NCBI GenBank assembly: GCA_039707655.1
Contig: CM077665.1
Coordinates: 441,935,531-441,999,530 of the forward strand
Direction of reading: 5' to 3'
DNA from: Elymus sibiricus
Taxonomy: Eukaryota; Streptophyta; Magnoliopsida; Poales; Poaceae
DNA length: 64,000 nucleotides
Shown here: one piece after another, positions 1 to 12,700 of the stretch
Position numbering within the stretch: the stretch's first letter is position 1
Layout of the letters: each line of letters opens with the position of its first letter
Made by a program: the position numbers and the translations under genes
The notes under the pieces: model-generated
Database searches by the model: none
What the model was told of the DNA's origin: nothing
The model's input: only the letters and a program-made list of their open reading frames with translations

Positions 1-244
1 CAAAAACATCCTTATGTTGAAAATACCAGCCAGTTGTTTATTTTTGGCCATGAGTTCAGATATTCGTCAGTGATGCAGTGTGTTTTGACTGGGGGATGAA
101 TTAGTACCTTGGCAGTGCATGAAAGTTTGGCTCCAGAATGATCTACGTATCTAGATGCCTGGGAAGCAAATGAACACGTGGTCAGAAGAAAATGCATGAT
201 ATTGTTGTTGATGCAGACCAAACAACAGTAATGTTATCACTCAC

Positions 245-1116
245 AGCATCAAACGCTGATGATACTTTCGCCTCATAGCCCATCGTCGCCTCTGACCGAG
301 GGGATGTGTCCTCCTCCTCTGCCTCCTCGGGCACCGGCGAGGGGGGATTGGCAGCGATGTAAACCACCCGCAGCTTGAACTCCTCGATCAACCTACCCGG
401 CCCCCTTGTGAACTGCACAAGCCGTCGCATTAGGCTGGAGAAAACGTACCGAATAAACAGGCATCCGTCAGTCAGTCAGCAGGAGAACCACAGTGAAAAT
501 GAACCTACCAGTTCAGGAACAAGATCTCTCATGGTGGCCCCGTCCCGCGCCACGGCGCTCTGCACGAGGAATTTGTCCTTGCAATGGTGATCCAGCTGAA
601 AGTCCCTTGGAGCCTGCATCGTAACTAAACCGATCCCAGCGCTTCAGCAAGGATGTAAACAATGGGCGTCAGGCAGACAAACCGATGAATCACCTGTGAC
701 GCTGCAGGAGCTCCGGGGCAGCAGTATGCCGCAGGTGTGGCGCACCGAGTACTTCCTCGGGTTCGTCGTCTTCACCTGTGGGTTGGATATTGGAACCATG
801 GCAATCCGTCACCCCCCCATCCAATGTAGAATGCACCGAAGACAGAGTAGCAGCAGAGCGCGAGGACATCAGAGGAGGGTATTCAGTTACTCACCTTGAA
901 CGCCACGTACTTGTCCGTCTTGTTGATCAGCTGCATGCAGCACGATCGCTGCCTCTTGACCTCGTCTTCTCGATCAGGGCACGGAGAAGAAGCAGGAAGA
1001 AGAAAATCAGCCCAAGAGAGCACCGAGATGCGCCGCTGAATTAGGTAGGGTTCTTGAGGGCACTTACAGGGGATCTTGAGCTCGGACGGGCAGACACGAA
1101 GCAGAGTGCTGCTCAT
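245..1116 (-). CDS. VAP27-family (MSP domain) protein, 5' exons only
   Basis: Plant vesicle-associated membrane-protein-associated (VAP27) protein. In this family the N-terminal MSP domain binds FFAT-like motifs at ER contact sites; that role is family knowledge. Five exons can be read on the minus strand with GT-AG borders: 1116-1068 (ATG at 1116), 965-895, 775-694, 624-509 and 412-245. Phases join cleanly to give about 162 residues. Recognisable MSP segments are NKTDKYVAFKVKTTNP, VRHTCGILLPRSSC, CKDKFLVQS and EEFKLRVVYI, followed by the proline/acid linker PPSPVPEEAEEE. The last exon meets a strong donor (GTGAGT, read at 244-239). The coiled coil and C-terminal membrane anchor therefore lie left of the window. 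Reading through that donor would end at a stop at 182, giving a tail unlike the family. No disabling change is seen, so it is probably a functional gene. Confidence 0.88.
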
Positions 1117-2469
1117 GGCTCCGATCAGAGAACCCTGCGAGAGCCAGCAACAGCGAAAAGATTCGATCGTCGCTCCTGCTTCTCAAGAACCAAACCAGTG
1201 CAGTGAACTGGACGGCGCGAGAGGAGGTTGGGTGGGTCGGCGGTGGTTCCTGCCTCCGGAAGCAAAGTGCGGGAATAAACCGCAATGATGATGATGACGA
1301 TGATCTGGAGCCGCGGGGAGGAAGCAGAGGAATAAGATATCCTCAAGAATAGTGGTGGTTTTGGCCTCGTCTTTAGCCGCTCTTGGGTCCTCTCTGTCCT
1401 GGGTGGTGGATTGGGTGGGTTGCAGCGCAGGCTGCAGAGCCGCCGGCGCCGGGGGATGTGATCTCGCCATCGCATTGGCATTGGTAGGATGCGGCGTCCA
1501 CGTTAGGCTAAGCTCTGCTCTGACTGTGCCTCCTCCGGATTTTCCCCTTTCTAGCTCGGCTTTGGGACAACGGGACGTGACATTTTTGTTGTTTGTTTGA
1601 TGATTGTGGGATGTGATGCGTTACCATACAACTGAATTTTGCCTTCTTTTTTTTTAGCAACAACTGAATTTTGCCCGTGTCACTGTAAAAGGACACTCAA
1701 AAGTGAAGATATGTACTGCAGTCTCTTTATCGAAAAAAAAAATTGTACTGCAGTCTACTAGTTGGACCTGGGTAACTGACTAATGGATTGGGTTGTCTGC
1801 TGCACTGCAAGTGGGTGGATTATCTTTGTATTCTTGTTGATTAAAAACCGCCGGGGGGTGGGTCAGGGCCAGGTAGCAGTGGTTGCGAAATCAATTATCG
1901 GTGAGATATCAGCTTCAGCACCACGACCAACTCGAATATTTTCAAAGCATAGCCAGACCGCGACTGGGTTTACCCACAACCTGGAGGAGAGTACTGTACC
2001 AGGTTGACTGCGATGGAGTTTCGCACTCGCGCTTTGTGGCACACCCATAAACTTTTTTTTTTAATAACACAGCCACAAGTCCATAGCATTCACCGCACTC
2101 TTCTTCTACTTTTCTTCTTTAGTTTTCAGGCTTTGCATAGTCACTGTCCAGTGTCCACCAATCTAGATGTAATATAATTATAGTACTTTTAAGACCCGAT
2201 CCACAACGCTTCGTCACCCAGTTTCTGTATGGTGGGCCATCGTTCAAAATACTAGTCATTAGGTTCTGCATAAAGTTGCAGCTCTGCCAGATACTGCTCA
2301 CCTTTTGTGTTGTATTAGAACACTGATCATGTGCCTGAAAGCTTCATATTACATACCCACCCAAGACCTAAGTATCAGCAGTAATGCTGAGAAACTTTGC
2401 AAGATGGCAGAAAATGTATTGCGGGCATTTCCTATTTGACGCTCATAGGCACTTCTATATGACGCCCAT
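1117..2469. other. Upstream region of the VAP27-like gene, no gene recognised
   Basis: This stretch lies 5' of the VAP27-like start codon. The first few hundred bases are GC-rich with a short GATGAT run near 1285, as expected for a 5' UTR and proximal promoter. Beyond about 1700 it becomes ordinary intergenic sequence. Overlapping small frames on both strands show no family resemblance. I could not place a TATA box or transcription start with confidence. Confidence 0.4.
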
Positions 2470-2500
2470 GGCGCTCTGCACGAGGAATTTGCCCTTGCAA
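2470..2500 (-). pseudogene. 31-bp copy of part of VAP27-like exon 4
   Basis: Positions 2470-2500 match 554-584, which lie inside the VAP27-like exon encoding the CKDKFLVQSA segment, at 30 of 31 bases on the same strand. The sequence on either side does not align. This is either a small filler-type gene fragment or remains of a larger decayed duplication. It cannot code for anything by itself. Confidence 0.55.
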
Positions 2501-2639
2501 GGGGAAGGTCTCGTCGCCCTCGTCTATAGTTGGTGTGGGCCCGGCCATAAGCGTCTAAACACTAGTTTTCTTGAGTTAGATTTTGTCAGAATTGCTTTTT
2601 TTTCTCCGTTCTTCTTTAGTTCTCTTTTCTTTCACTTCT

Positions 2640-3450
2640 CATATTTTGATTAATTTTAATGAAACTAGTCTTAAAATTAAAGTCAAATTTGTTTGCCGAT
2701 GGAAAAAAATAAAAATGTTCACATGTATGTAAAAAAACTCATGTAATTTAATAAAGTCCACACATATTTTTAGAATAAATTTAATATTAAAATAAAAGAG
2801 TTTGAGTATTTACAAGAAGATTCGTTTCATTTTAAAAAGTGCTCACACATTTAAAAATAAAGATAATGTAATTTTGAAAAGTGTTCAAACATTTTCAAAA
2901 ATGTTCATCGTGAATTCTACAAATAGTCATTGTCTATTTCCAAAAATTCCAATGTGTATTTAAAATTTCATCATTTATATATTTTTAAATCTTCATGTTT
3001 TCTAAAAATGTTTTTCATTAAAATAACATTTTCAGGAAAACATAAATAAGAAAATAGAAAATAAAAATAAAGGGAGAAAGTAGAAAATAAAAAAAGGGGA
3101 AATAGGAAAATTTAGTTCATCATAAATAATCACTTTCTTAGAAACATGAAAAATACAAAAGGAAAGGGAATAAGAAAAAAGGGAAATGATAAGACAATGA
3201 ACAAAGTAGGATAAAAGAAATAAAAAAATTAAAATAATAAAACAAATAAAAAGAAAACATACAAAAAGTGTTGAGATGTCCTAAAAAAATGTTGGTTTAT
3301 TTGTCACGAAATGTTTATATTCTGTTAGAACCAAAGATCCAGGGAAATAAAAGGCAAAATATAAATGGAAATGAGTAAAAGGGAAAAAAGTAAAGTAAAA
3401 AAACAATAAAACACATAAAATAAAGTAAAGTAAAAAATAAAAAGAATCAT
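2640..3450. other. AT-rich low-complexity stretch
   Basis: About 800 bases dominated by A-rich runs such as aaataaaa and aaaaaatg, with repeated words like aaatgttca and aaagtaaa. No open frame of note and no clear terminal repeats are seen. It resembles decayed transposon interior, but I cannot name a family. Confidence 0.4.
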
Positions 3451-3459
3451 TCATCTTCC

Positions 3460-5060
3460 ATTAAGTCCAGATAAACTGTTTTCCATCTATGATCTGATTG
3501 CGCTGCGCTGTGTGGGTTATCCCCTTAGGCAATGAGTTGAGGCATACATGTGCACCTCTATGTACTTGTGCACAAGATCGTTGATATGGCTTTGCTTCAG
3601 TTGACGTTATTTGTATGTGTGTTACATGCAATGCATTTGTCTCTTGTCTTGTTCTCGTTCTAAGACTCCGTAGGTACCCGGGATCCCTTAGATTGATCCA
3701 GGAGGAGGTAAAATGCAGGGACACATGGAAGGCTACACCGGTGACAATAAGGATTAATACGTTAGCCCAAAGCAACACCTTGGGGATCATGAGGTGCACT
3801 CACTAAACGTCTAGTGCATTGGTCTAGATAAATCCTTAATAATCAAGGTAACCCCACGCGACGATAAGGTCCTTGGTTGGACAATAGACACATGTTGCAG
3901 GTTGATGATCGCTCATGATGTTATTTGGAAACATCCCCCACATCTAATCATCTAGAACACATCATAGTGGTGTCTACCAGAACCATGTTGAAAATTAAGG
4001 TAAGATCCTAAGTGCAAGTATAAGGTTGTATGGAAACCTCATAATCATGCCTATTTCCTTCTATTTGATCTCTCTTTTAATCACGGTTACTATTTGTTCG
4101 GTCCAGAGAACTGAAACTTCTTATGAGAATGATAGCTTGCTTGAGTCCTTCTCTAATAGCAGAACTTCCCATGCGTTTGATACCTATGGTCACCCTTGGG
4201 GAAAGGTGAGGAATATCTACATAAGAAGGATCGGAGGTAATCAAGCTCCCAAAACACATCCCTTAGGAAGATGATGTATCCACTCTCCAGGTATGTGTGC
4301 TTTATGGGTGTTCTATGTTCCATATATATGGATTAGGTTATTATGAGGGTACCAAGTATACCTCACAGAAGATTTTATAGTAATCTTGTATCGAGGGGCC
4401 TTGCCTCCTATGGACATGTGCGTTATTTGCTTCAAGATCTTCTTTGATCCCGTTTACCCTTATGCTAGAAACTAATGTAGAGGGAAGTTGATTACTTGGA
4501 GATTCCTCTTCCTCCTTGCCCTTCATCTTCCCAGAACTTTTGGCAACATGGCGATGTCTCTCCTCTTATCGGTCTGGTCCAGAAGAAGACATGTCTCCTA
4601 AAATATTATAAACCTGACAGGAAAAACTCGCCATGCGGAGATCAGAAAAATTACTAGAAAATATATAAGAGGTTTTTCATGGGTAAGGGGTCCACCTGCC
4701 AAAGATGGGTCAGAGGAGAGGCCCCATCTTCCTAGGCTCCCCCTGTAGCTACCCTGGTAGGGTGGGCTCTTAGGCGAGGCACCTAGGGCCCACAGGGCTC
4801 CTCCATTCTTCACTGAAATTTCTGAAACTTAGTTTATGTTTAGAAAATATTTTACGTGTCTTTTCTTACATTAGATGATTCAGCTTCTTTGGCCGGTTCT
4901 GATATTCCCTTTTAATAATAAATTCTTCAGGAAAGATTGTGTGTATAAGCTCAACCTCCTCAACAATGGGATCACCGAAAATGTAATGCTTCAACCTCTG
5001 ACCATTTACCACCCTTGATTTTTCCTCGGTGCCGGTGAGGGTTATTTTTTACACTCCTCC
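3460..5060 (-). mobile_element. Athila-type Gypsy remnant (end of pol and downstream region)
   Basis: Reading the minus strand from about 5060 to 4880 gives a degraded pol C-terminus typical of Athila elements: a segment like VNGQRLKHY, then GDPIVEEVEL, then a TIFPEEFIIK-like end, with stops or frameshifts between pieces. Downstream on the same strand, 4813-4341, are two short open stretches. One, 4526-4341, begins MKGKEEEESPSN. They fit the region after pol in such elements. No LTR borders were found, so this is a truncated fragment. Lineage is recognised by motif only; the rest of the stretch down to 3460 is assigned by position. Confidence 0.5.
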
Positions 5061-5560
5061 AACCCGAGTTAAACCAAAATATTTCATTAAAACAGAGATA
5101 TTCGCTCTGATATTGCTACTAATGACTAATGATGCAAAGGTTTCCAATATCCGATCTTTATTTTTTTTTCATAGGAAATGGGCTATTTATGGACGAAATT
5201 AAGCCCATACATGTAAAGGAGTAAAGTGAAAATAGAAGAGATCAAGTGGGAGGCGCGGCAGTGGAGCCAGAGTAAAAGTGGTGTTTAATACGACTATCAC
5301 CGCTCGTATGGATGGTTGTATGGCGTGCCAACCGAGGCATCTGATCCACCTGAACAATCTTTATAAAAAGTCCGACGCCAAATGAGCAACAAAACAAGCC
5401 AACACAACATCATCTTCGCAGCAATCATCTCCATCAACCCTAGCCTCCGCCATTTCCCATCTCCATCTTCATAGCCACCACCTTCATTGCCACCATAGTT
5501 CTCTGCCATCTAGCCATACTCGTAATCATGTATCACATCCCGCATCCATTGTAAGACATA
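5061..5560. other. Unassigned intergenic sequence
   Basis: Between the Athila-type remnant and the cacac-rich block I see no gene, terminal repeat or convincing frame. A T-rich run lies near 5160. A small minus-strand frame at 5509-5297 has no family resemblance. Confidence 0.3.
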
Positions 5561-5689
5561 TTATCAATCAATCCTCATGATGTGTTCTTCAATGAGTTCT
5601 TCCTGTGATATGATCTCCATGTGTGAGTACACTGATGCAGACGCGTCCTATACAAATGGTTTAAATCCCCTTTCCGCGATGGAGTTTTT

Positions 5690-6070
5690 AATCGTCGCGC
5701 TGCCTGTGTGTGTGATAGGGGGGGGGGTCCATCCCACACAACCCAGAAACCGTCGTCGATAGGTCCTCCAGTCACACATGCTGAGCACAAAAGAGCGCGT
5801 GTGCGATCTGGTGAGCCATCACAAACAATTATATGGGACAAATCGTGTGAAATTTTATTTGCAACACTCACAGTGCCTAGAATAAACTGTATGGCATAGG
5901 CTGTCCATCACACACGTTCATTTTGTGATAATGTTTGTGCAAGGTGGCCTAACGCAAACATTTGTCGGGCGGAAGTCATGTGTGATTGTTCATTGTTCCA
6001 ACACGCGTACTTTCTAGAAACCGTGTGGGTTGTATTAGGTCATCACCACGGTTCTATCTGAGTAACAATA
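5690..6070. repeat. Subterminal-type repeats rich in cacac/gtgtg words
   Basis: Many short variants of cacacg, gtgtgat, catcacaaac and aaccgtgtg occur here on both strands, for example at 5773-5850, 5905-5935 and 6000-6035. The pattern resembles 26040-26600, which ends in a CACTA-type terminus, and also the cgcacacgattct stretch near 17478. I infer the subterminal part of a CACTA-like element. No clean CACTA end was found here, so the assignment is tentative. Confidence 0.35.
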
Positions 6071-6309
6071 TGCAATAGAAAACCACGATAAGCAGGCTAA
6101 TTGGCCTATTATTTATACTCCATTTAGTAATCAAATTGACATTTCAAATCAAACACATCATATATTTCATATTCGTATTACGGCAATCAGGATTTTATAA
6201 CTGAATTAGATCAGATAGCTTCAGCAATCAGTTACATCATATACGCATATAGCTAGCTACAACATTGCCAAGTTTCACAAGCAACATCTAAAACCTTTGG
6301 AAAGTAGTA

Positions 6310-6960
6310 TCATATTCGGTAAATAGACAGATGAGTCTCATCTAGAAAACTACTGAATCTCAAGGCGAATATTGAGCCTTCAGTGATGCTGAATGTCATT
6401 GCAAATTTATGACAGTGGATGTGGATGATTCCCCGGCCAACCTTCATCCTTTTGAGGAAGACTTCAATAGTGTACCGTGGGTGTTGAATGAATACCTTCT
6501 TCGTCTCTTGACCATGCAGGTGATCTGAGAGGTAATCATCGGTGAACTTCTCTGTAAAGGACTGAAAACAAAGATATGCATAAATATCTGTTCCAAATTT
6601 TGAAATGGCACAAAGAAAAAAAACTAGATAAAAGAGTTAGTACCATCTATAACTGACGGATGTCTTCTTCATTGTACAAACAAAGATCTTATTTTTATTG
6701 GTCGCTAGTTTCTTTATCCTAACAATCTTTCTGAGTTTCTTGAATTGACTGATATTCATGGACATCTCATTTCCCCATATGCAAAATGGATCGAATTGTG
6801 GGTATAAACCTATGACAGCAGGACCTACATGTGCAAGATTAAAAGCTTAAAAACCTAGATATTAGAATGGTTCCTGCAATTGCATAATAATGTGCTATTA
6901 GCCAAAGGACCATGCATGTGCAAACCTCGATGATAAACCTGAGTGCCTCTCATTGTTTCC
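6310..6960 (-). pseudogene. B3 DNA-binding-domain-like gene remnant
   Basis: Three exon-like pieces on the minus strand: 6960-6926 (contains MRGTQVYHR), 6824-6644 (contains GLYPQFDPFCIWGNEM and KIFVCTMKKTSV) and 6561-6310 (contains FIQHPRYTIEVFLKRM and EGSIFALRFSSF, with TGA at 6310-6312). The first two join in frame across GT-AG borders. The last two do not join in phase with the obvious sites, so the gene may be broken or spliced differently. The final piece resembles the second half of a plant B3 domain (strand, basic stretch, then a KFAMTFSITEGSIFALRF-like end), a fold that binds DNA in plant transcription factors. Flanking cacac repeats raise the possibility that it travels inside a transposon. 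A possible first exon lies at 17279-17191, beyond the Copia insertion. Confidence 0.5.
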
Positions 6961-7614
6961 CTGTAACACATATAAGGTTGTTATTGATCAGTTTAAGTGA
7001 GAGTTGGCATACTATAAGTAAACTATGTTGATGAAAAATGAACACATTGCAGATCCAGAAGATTAAGTCGAGCAACATGGAAAAGCCAGTTATCCAAACC
7101 AAGCATGCTTAAGAACTTGGAAATATAGCATTTGGATAAGTTTCTCATGTATTTAGTATAGCCAAATTCGATCTATTTCTCACTTCATAACAATACAAAA
7201 TTGAACCCGCAAGAAGTGAACGTCGCATTTTAGAATTGAACCAAACAGTTAACTGAACATCACAACAAATGAACCAAACAGTTAACTGAGCATCACACTG
7301 CACATTATATATAACATTTCTACAAGAATATCAGATTGCATATTAACATCACAAGAAGGCACCGACGGTGGCCTGGAGAAAATAACACGAACTGTTGTTT
7401 AAAGCAGCCAACCGTGTTGTGGTGTCCGCGCGCGAGGCGTCGACTGTGGGAGTCTGCGGCGAGATGCTCCTCCACGATCTGGCGGTCAGCACGCATGGCA
7501 GCCCTCGCGACCTCATTTGCGCATCCGGCCGTGCAACATGTCTTAGGGTGACGCTTATTTGGAGGATGGGGCGGTGATTTGGGTGGAAGGTGTTCCCCCG
7601 GTTGTCGGGGCTAC
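6961..7614. other. Sequence between B3-like exons and the Copia element
   Basis: AT-rich up to about 7330, then GC-rich from 7390 to 7610. If the B3-like gene began at 17279, this would be intron or further exon sequence interrupted by the Copia insertion at 7615. The GC-rich part has no in-frame match that I recognise. Confidence 0.3.
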
Positions 7615-9721
7615 TGTAGGGTAACGCAGCAGAAAACAAAAAAATTCGACCTACGCACCAGCCCAGGACCACTATGGAGACTGCATACAAGGTTTGATCT
7701 TTTCATTACCGACTCGTAGCGCAGCGGAAGTAGAGTCGATGACGATCGGCGGTGCAGATCCCCGCAGCTAGGATTTACAACCTCCCAACCGCGAGAATGT
7801 ATACCCTCATCTGCCCCTCGGACATCCCTCCGGGAGGCGGTCGGACAGTCCCCCGGACGGTGTCACGGATAGCCCTTCGGGAGGACCTTCGAAACTCGGA
7901 CGGTCACTCGGACAGCCTTCCGGGAGGACCTTCGAAACTCGGACGGTCACTCGGACAGCCCTTCGGGAGGCACTCCCGAACTAAGACCGAAACAACGATC
8001 TCTCTACAGAGTTGCACACATACGATGTCAACTATCCGGCAGGGCTTCGCCGTCCAGAACTAGTTCCTGCCGGAACCCAGACAACCTTTCGGCTCTACGA
8101 AACTATTTCGCTGGGAGGGAGAGAGAAGCCAGACAAGTCAATGGCATGTGTATGAGAGCAAGCATGAGATTTGGGCAGCCCCCTCACCTCCTATTTATAG
8201 GAAAACCAAGGGGTAGTGTGCCTCCACAAATTACCAAAAACCCCCATGCAAAAGGGTTCACATGAGGGTGTTATGGACAAAATGGGGTGCCATGTGGAGC
8301 TCCAAGGAGCCCCACCCATCTTGGCCGGCCACACCCTTGGGGCCCCCCATGAGGGGCTTCCTTACCCCCCCAAGGCCTTCTAGAAGCCTTTTGGGAAATA
8401 TCCCAAAAGGTGGTTTTCCATAAATATCCAAAAAGCACTTTCACTATTCACGACGACATTTTTCAGCGTCTGTTCGAACTGAAAATATTTATGTGGGCTT
8501 AGAACATTTCCAGTACCCACTAAAATAATTTTCAATGCGTTCCAGAACAATTCCGGATTAGTGATTTTCATCTGCAAAAAGCATCTGAAGTGGTTCCGGC
8601 AGCTCCGGAACATTTCCGGTTTTTCTTCCGGAAAATTCCCAGAAGTTTCCAGAATGATTTTGGCACCCTCCAAGAATTATTAGGCATGTGCCAAAACCAA
8701 TTTGACTTAATGGTATCCCCTGAAACAACTTTTCAGTTTTTCCGAAACTGTTCCGGTGTTCTCTCTGCGGAACTTTTCCGCTGTCCGAAACTTTTCCGGT
8801 GATTTTCTCTCAGACTCCCTGTCTAGTATTCAGCAGATAGATGACCCTTAAGCGTGTGACCCTATAGGTTCGGTGAAGTATAGACATTGGAGCCGTGGAC
8901 ACCCATATTGACCCCTATACCCACACGAATGAATATTCGAGTGAACCTCCAGTTGCCGTGTGCTATTCCTGTTGCTTCGGTGATATGTTACAAATACCCG
9001 AGGTGAGACATGTTGGCATCCCCGTGGATCAACAACTTGTCCACTATGCCAGTTACCTCGTTACCGGTATTGTTCTCTTTTCTCGTTACCGTGTTCCGGC
9101 ATCCCCGTGATCAAATCACAAAGTGTCTGGCCAGACGATGATGGATACCGTAACACCAAGAGGGCCCAGAGATATCTCTCCATCGTCGGAGGAGCAAATC
9201 CCAATCTTGTGCTATCAAGTTACTTGACATACTTTCCCATGAACCCGTAAGCCGCCGTAATAGCCATCCAGTTACGGATGACGTTTAACAAACCCCAAAG
9301 TTCATGAATCAAGCATGAAGAAACTCGATACTCTCATGGTTTGAGGAATCATGCAAACGTTAACCATCTCTGTGTTATTAACCATTTAACTTGTGACAAA
9401 TGTATCTCATAGCATAACATCAATTCGGGTCGATTCAACACAAATGTTCTTCTGACATTGTGCCCTCAAAGTTGCTGGCATAGACATGCCCATGATCAGG
9501 AAAACAGAACCATCATGCAATACTTGAGCTAGTCTTAGAGGCCAGACTAGGAATACATTTTACCATTTATTATTCCACACATGCATATGAGTCTTCCTCC
9601 GAGCCTCGTGGTTATTGTAGACTCGAGAACCATAGCAGTTATAGCATGGAACATAAACCTAATTATGAACAGGGAGATAATCAATAACATTTATCATTGC
9701 CTCTAGGGCATATCTCCTACA
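7615..9721 (-). repeat. Copia 3' LTR
   Basis: A 2.1-kb repeat nearly identical by eye to 15009-17147. It contains a minisatellite at about 7850-7975 with units built on cggacggtcactcggacagcc and cttcgggaggaccttcgaaac. A segment rich in ttccgg words follows at 8590-8800. The terminal ...ctcctaca at 9721 is followed by gactcccacttgcac, the reverse complement of the polypurine tract. Confidence 0.8.
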
Positions 9722-12700
9722 GACTCCCACTTGCACTAGAGTCAATAATCTAGTTAATGCTAATGCATTTTACACCTATGGCACACTGGTGTAAAATATG
9801 CTTCGCATGTGGTATAGCCTGATGTCCAACGGATCTGACGACTTTAGCTCCGTGTGTAACTTTGCATATCCTTGCGTTTTCACGCTTTCACAAAATTCAT
9901 ATTTTGTGTGGACTTGGCTTTGCATATGTGTGAATCATTGGTCGAAACCTGATTCCTCAGACTGAGCTATGGAGAAACTATCTGCAATAGTGTCCCATAG
10001 ACCAAAGCCATCTTGGAACCATACTAAGTTCATGAATGAACTATATGATTCAACAACTTCTTTGTCACTTCTAAAGCGTCAACATACTTAGCCTTTGTTA
10101 TAGAAGTCGCCACAGTATCTTGTTTGGAACAATTTCCAACTACTGTGCCACCATGTTGTGTATTACACAAAACCCTTAACTTAAATCGAAAATCGCATGG
10201 AGCATTGATGAAGACTGTATCGATGTAATTACTTACAACGAGCACTTCATAATCTCTGCTTGCGAGAAAACATGTCATCAGTACTGCTCTAGTACTCAAT
10301 GACATCTTTCACTGTTGTCCCATGATCAGTACTTTGATCACTTTGGTATCTATACTCGCAACAACTTTGGAGTATTGGACATATCTGGTTGTTTTTACAT
10401 ACCATGGAATACATGATTAATCCAAACACAAGAGTGTGTGGAATCACCATCATGTATTTTGCTCATCAGTGTTTTGGGACACCAAGTCTTGCAAAAACTC
10501 TTTCCATGTGACTTCGGCAAGAATCACTCCTTGACGTTTTTCAATGCTAAAAGGTTTTAGCATTTTGTCAATATGTATCTTTGCTCAGCCCCATTAGGTA
10601 AATCTATCTCCATAGATCATCATGCCTAATATCAAGGCTATTTAGCCCAAGCACTTCATCAAAAAAACTATTTTCAAATGAAGTCCTAATTCGTGTCAAG
10701 AAATTTATTTCCAATTAACAATGTGTCAAGCACACAAGGTTTTTAGAAATATTATTATGCTCCCACTTATTTTCTTGAATCACAAGCATCTTCGTTACCC
10801 ATTGATGAAGTCAAAAACCCTTTTCGACCATTTCATCAAAACACGAAGATTCCAACTCCATTTTGCTCTCTTCTGTCCATTGCTGGAACTCTAAAGTTTG
10901 CATACTTACTAGCATCCTCTGGACTGACAAAATACCTTGGACTGTAACACATGCAAGTCCTTGGTTACATTTCCATCAGATGGAAATCCTTTCGTCATCC
11001 AAGTTTCATATCTCATGATTGAAATATGTATTAATTGCTAGTTCAACCCGAACCGACTTTAAGCATCGCTACGGTGAAACAACCTCATTGTAGTCAACCT
11101 TGAACTTGTTATTTCAACAAGTCGAGCTTTATGGATAAAACATTTTTATCCGTATCAGTTTTTAGTTCCATAAATATTCGTTAGACTCTAAGCCTTCCGA
11201 AAGGTGTATCAAGATTTTAATCTTGAAACATTTATATGGAAACTATCTCGGATTGTATTGGTATTTAGCCAATTCCGGAGTCAGGGCCCATCACCGCTTC
11301 CTTGTGTATCGTAGGTATACTGTTGTCCAACAACAATATCTCGTTTGCGCACCTGAGAGGTTTGCACGAGCCTTGCCTACGTGGTTCAGCTGCAAGTTCG
11401 ACCGAAGTCCATACATTTTATTGTAGAGACTTCCGTATCAGTCTCAGTAGGAAACTCCGGAATCACTTCCAAGGTTCCTTTCCTTTGACCTGATGACGAA
11501 GATACTGGTTATCTTGTCGAGTTGCACTGTCCTCCCACTCACCTTTTGTAAGAACTATTCTCTTTAAAAGCATACCGTTTTGTGGCAAAATCCTTTGCCT
11601 CGGTATAGTGGTGGGGGAATACCCAATGACTTGGGATAACCTACAAAGCAGCACTTTTCTGATTTGGAATAGGTTTGTAACCTTTTACACAAGCCCCATA
11701 TTCCAAATGTTAAGAAAAGATATAACATGGTTGGGCGTACCATACCATGACGTCATTTCAACAGACCCGATGGTGCTCTTTTCAGTGTAAAAGCCGCAGT
11801 CTCTAAAGCATCACTTTAAAAGGGATAATGGCAAATTTATTTAGGTCATCTTTGATCTTACCATGTCATAAATGGTTCGATTACATCTTCACGAACTTTT
11901 CACTTGCAGTGGTGTTCCGGGAGGTGCAAGTTATGAAACCCCTTTCACAACTCATCAGACATTCGCTAAACTTGTAACCCAAATATTCCTTTCCGCAATC
12001 AATTTGCAGAAACATAATTTTCTTGTTACAATAACTTCTACTTCATTTTTGAAAACCTTATGAATGAATTCAAAAGATCCAGACTTACGTCTCAACAAGT
12101 AAATATCCATATATCTACTTGAGTCATTTCTAAAGATAGATAAATCCACTACTTGCAACAACATTTATTGGACTACACACATCATAATGTATGATCACCA
12201 ATATGTTCTTTGCTCGTTCCTTATGGCCTGTGAACGGTATTTCAGTCACTTCACTTTTTAGAGGAAAGTTGCAAGTGTCAGATGATTCAAAATCAAACGA
12301 CTTCAAAATCCATCATAATGGAATTTTCCATGCTGGTTTCTCCAATGTGACCAAATGCAGTGCCACACTTGTGTGGTATTCTTTTAGTCTTGCGACATTT
12401 AGCGTCAGTGTTATGGATGTATCATATTTCCATCAATATTCATAACATACATCCCATCTAGGATGGAAGCATGGCCCTTCATGTTATTCATAATACTGAA
12501 CAACAATTGTTGTTTTTAGTTAGAGTGTATGAAACTCTAAAATGAATTATGAAAGTAAACCCAGAGGTAATGTATTATTATCAATATTCATAACACACGT
12601 CTCATTCATAATGAAAGTATGGCCCTTATGTTATTCATAACACCGAACATCAAAAGTTCTCTTATGAACAACCTTCTTGCAAGATACCTTATGCAAAGGG

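Noticed and set aside
182..244. Extension of the VAP27-like protein to a stop at 182
   Set aside because: A strong GTGAGT donor lies at 244-239, and the read-through tail has no similarity to the family's coiled coil and membrane anchor.
7850..7990. Possible separate satellite of cggacggtcactcggacagcc units
   Set aside because: The same units occur at the same place in the other Copia LTR (15235-15365), so it is an LTR minisatellite.
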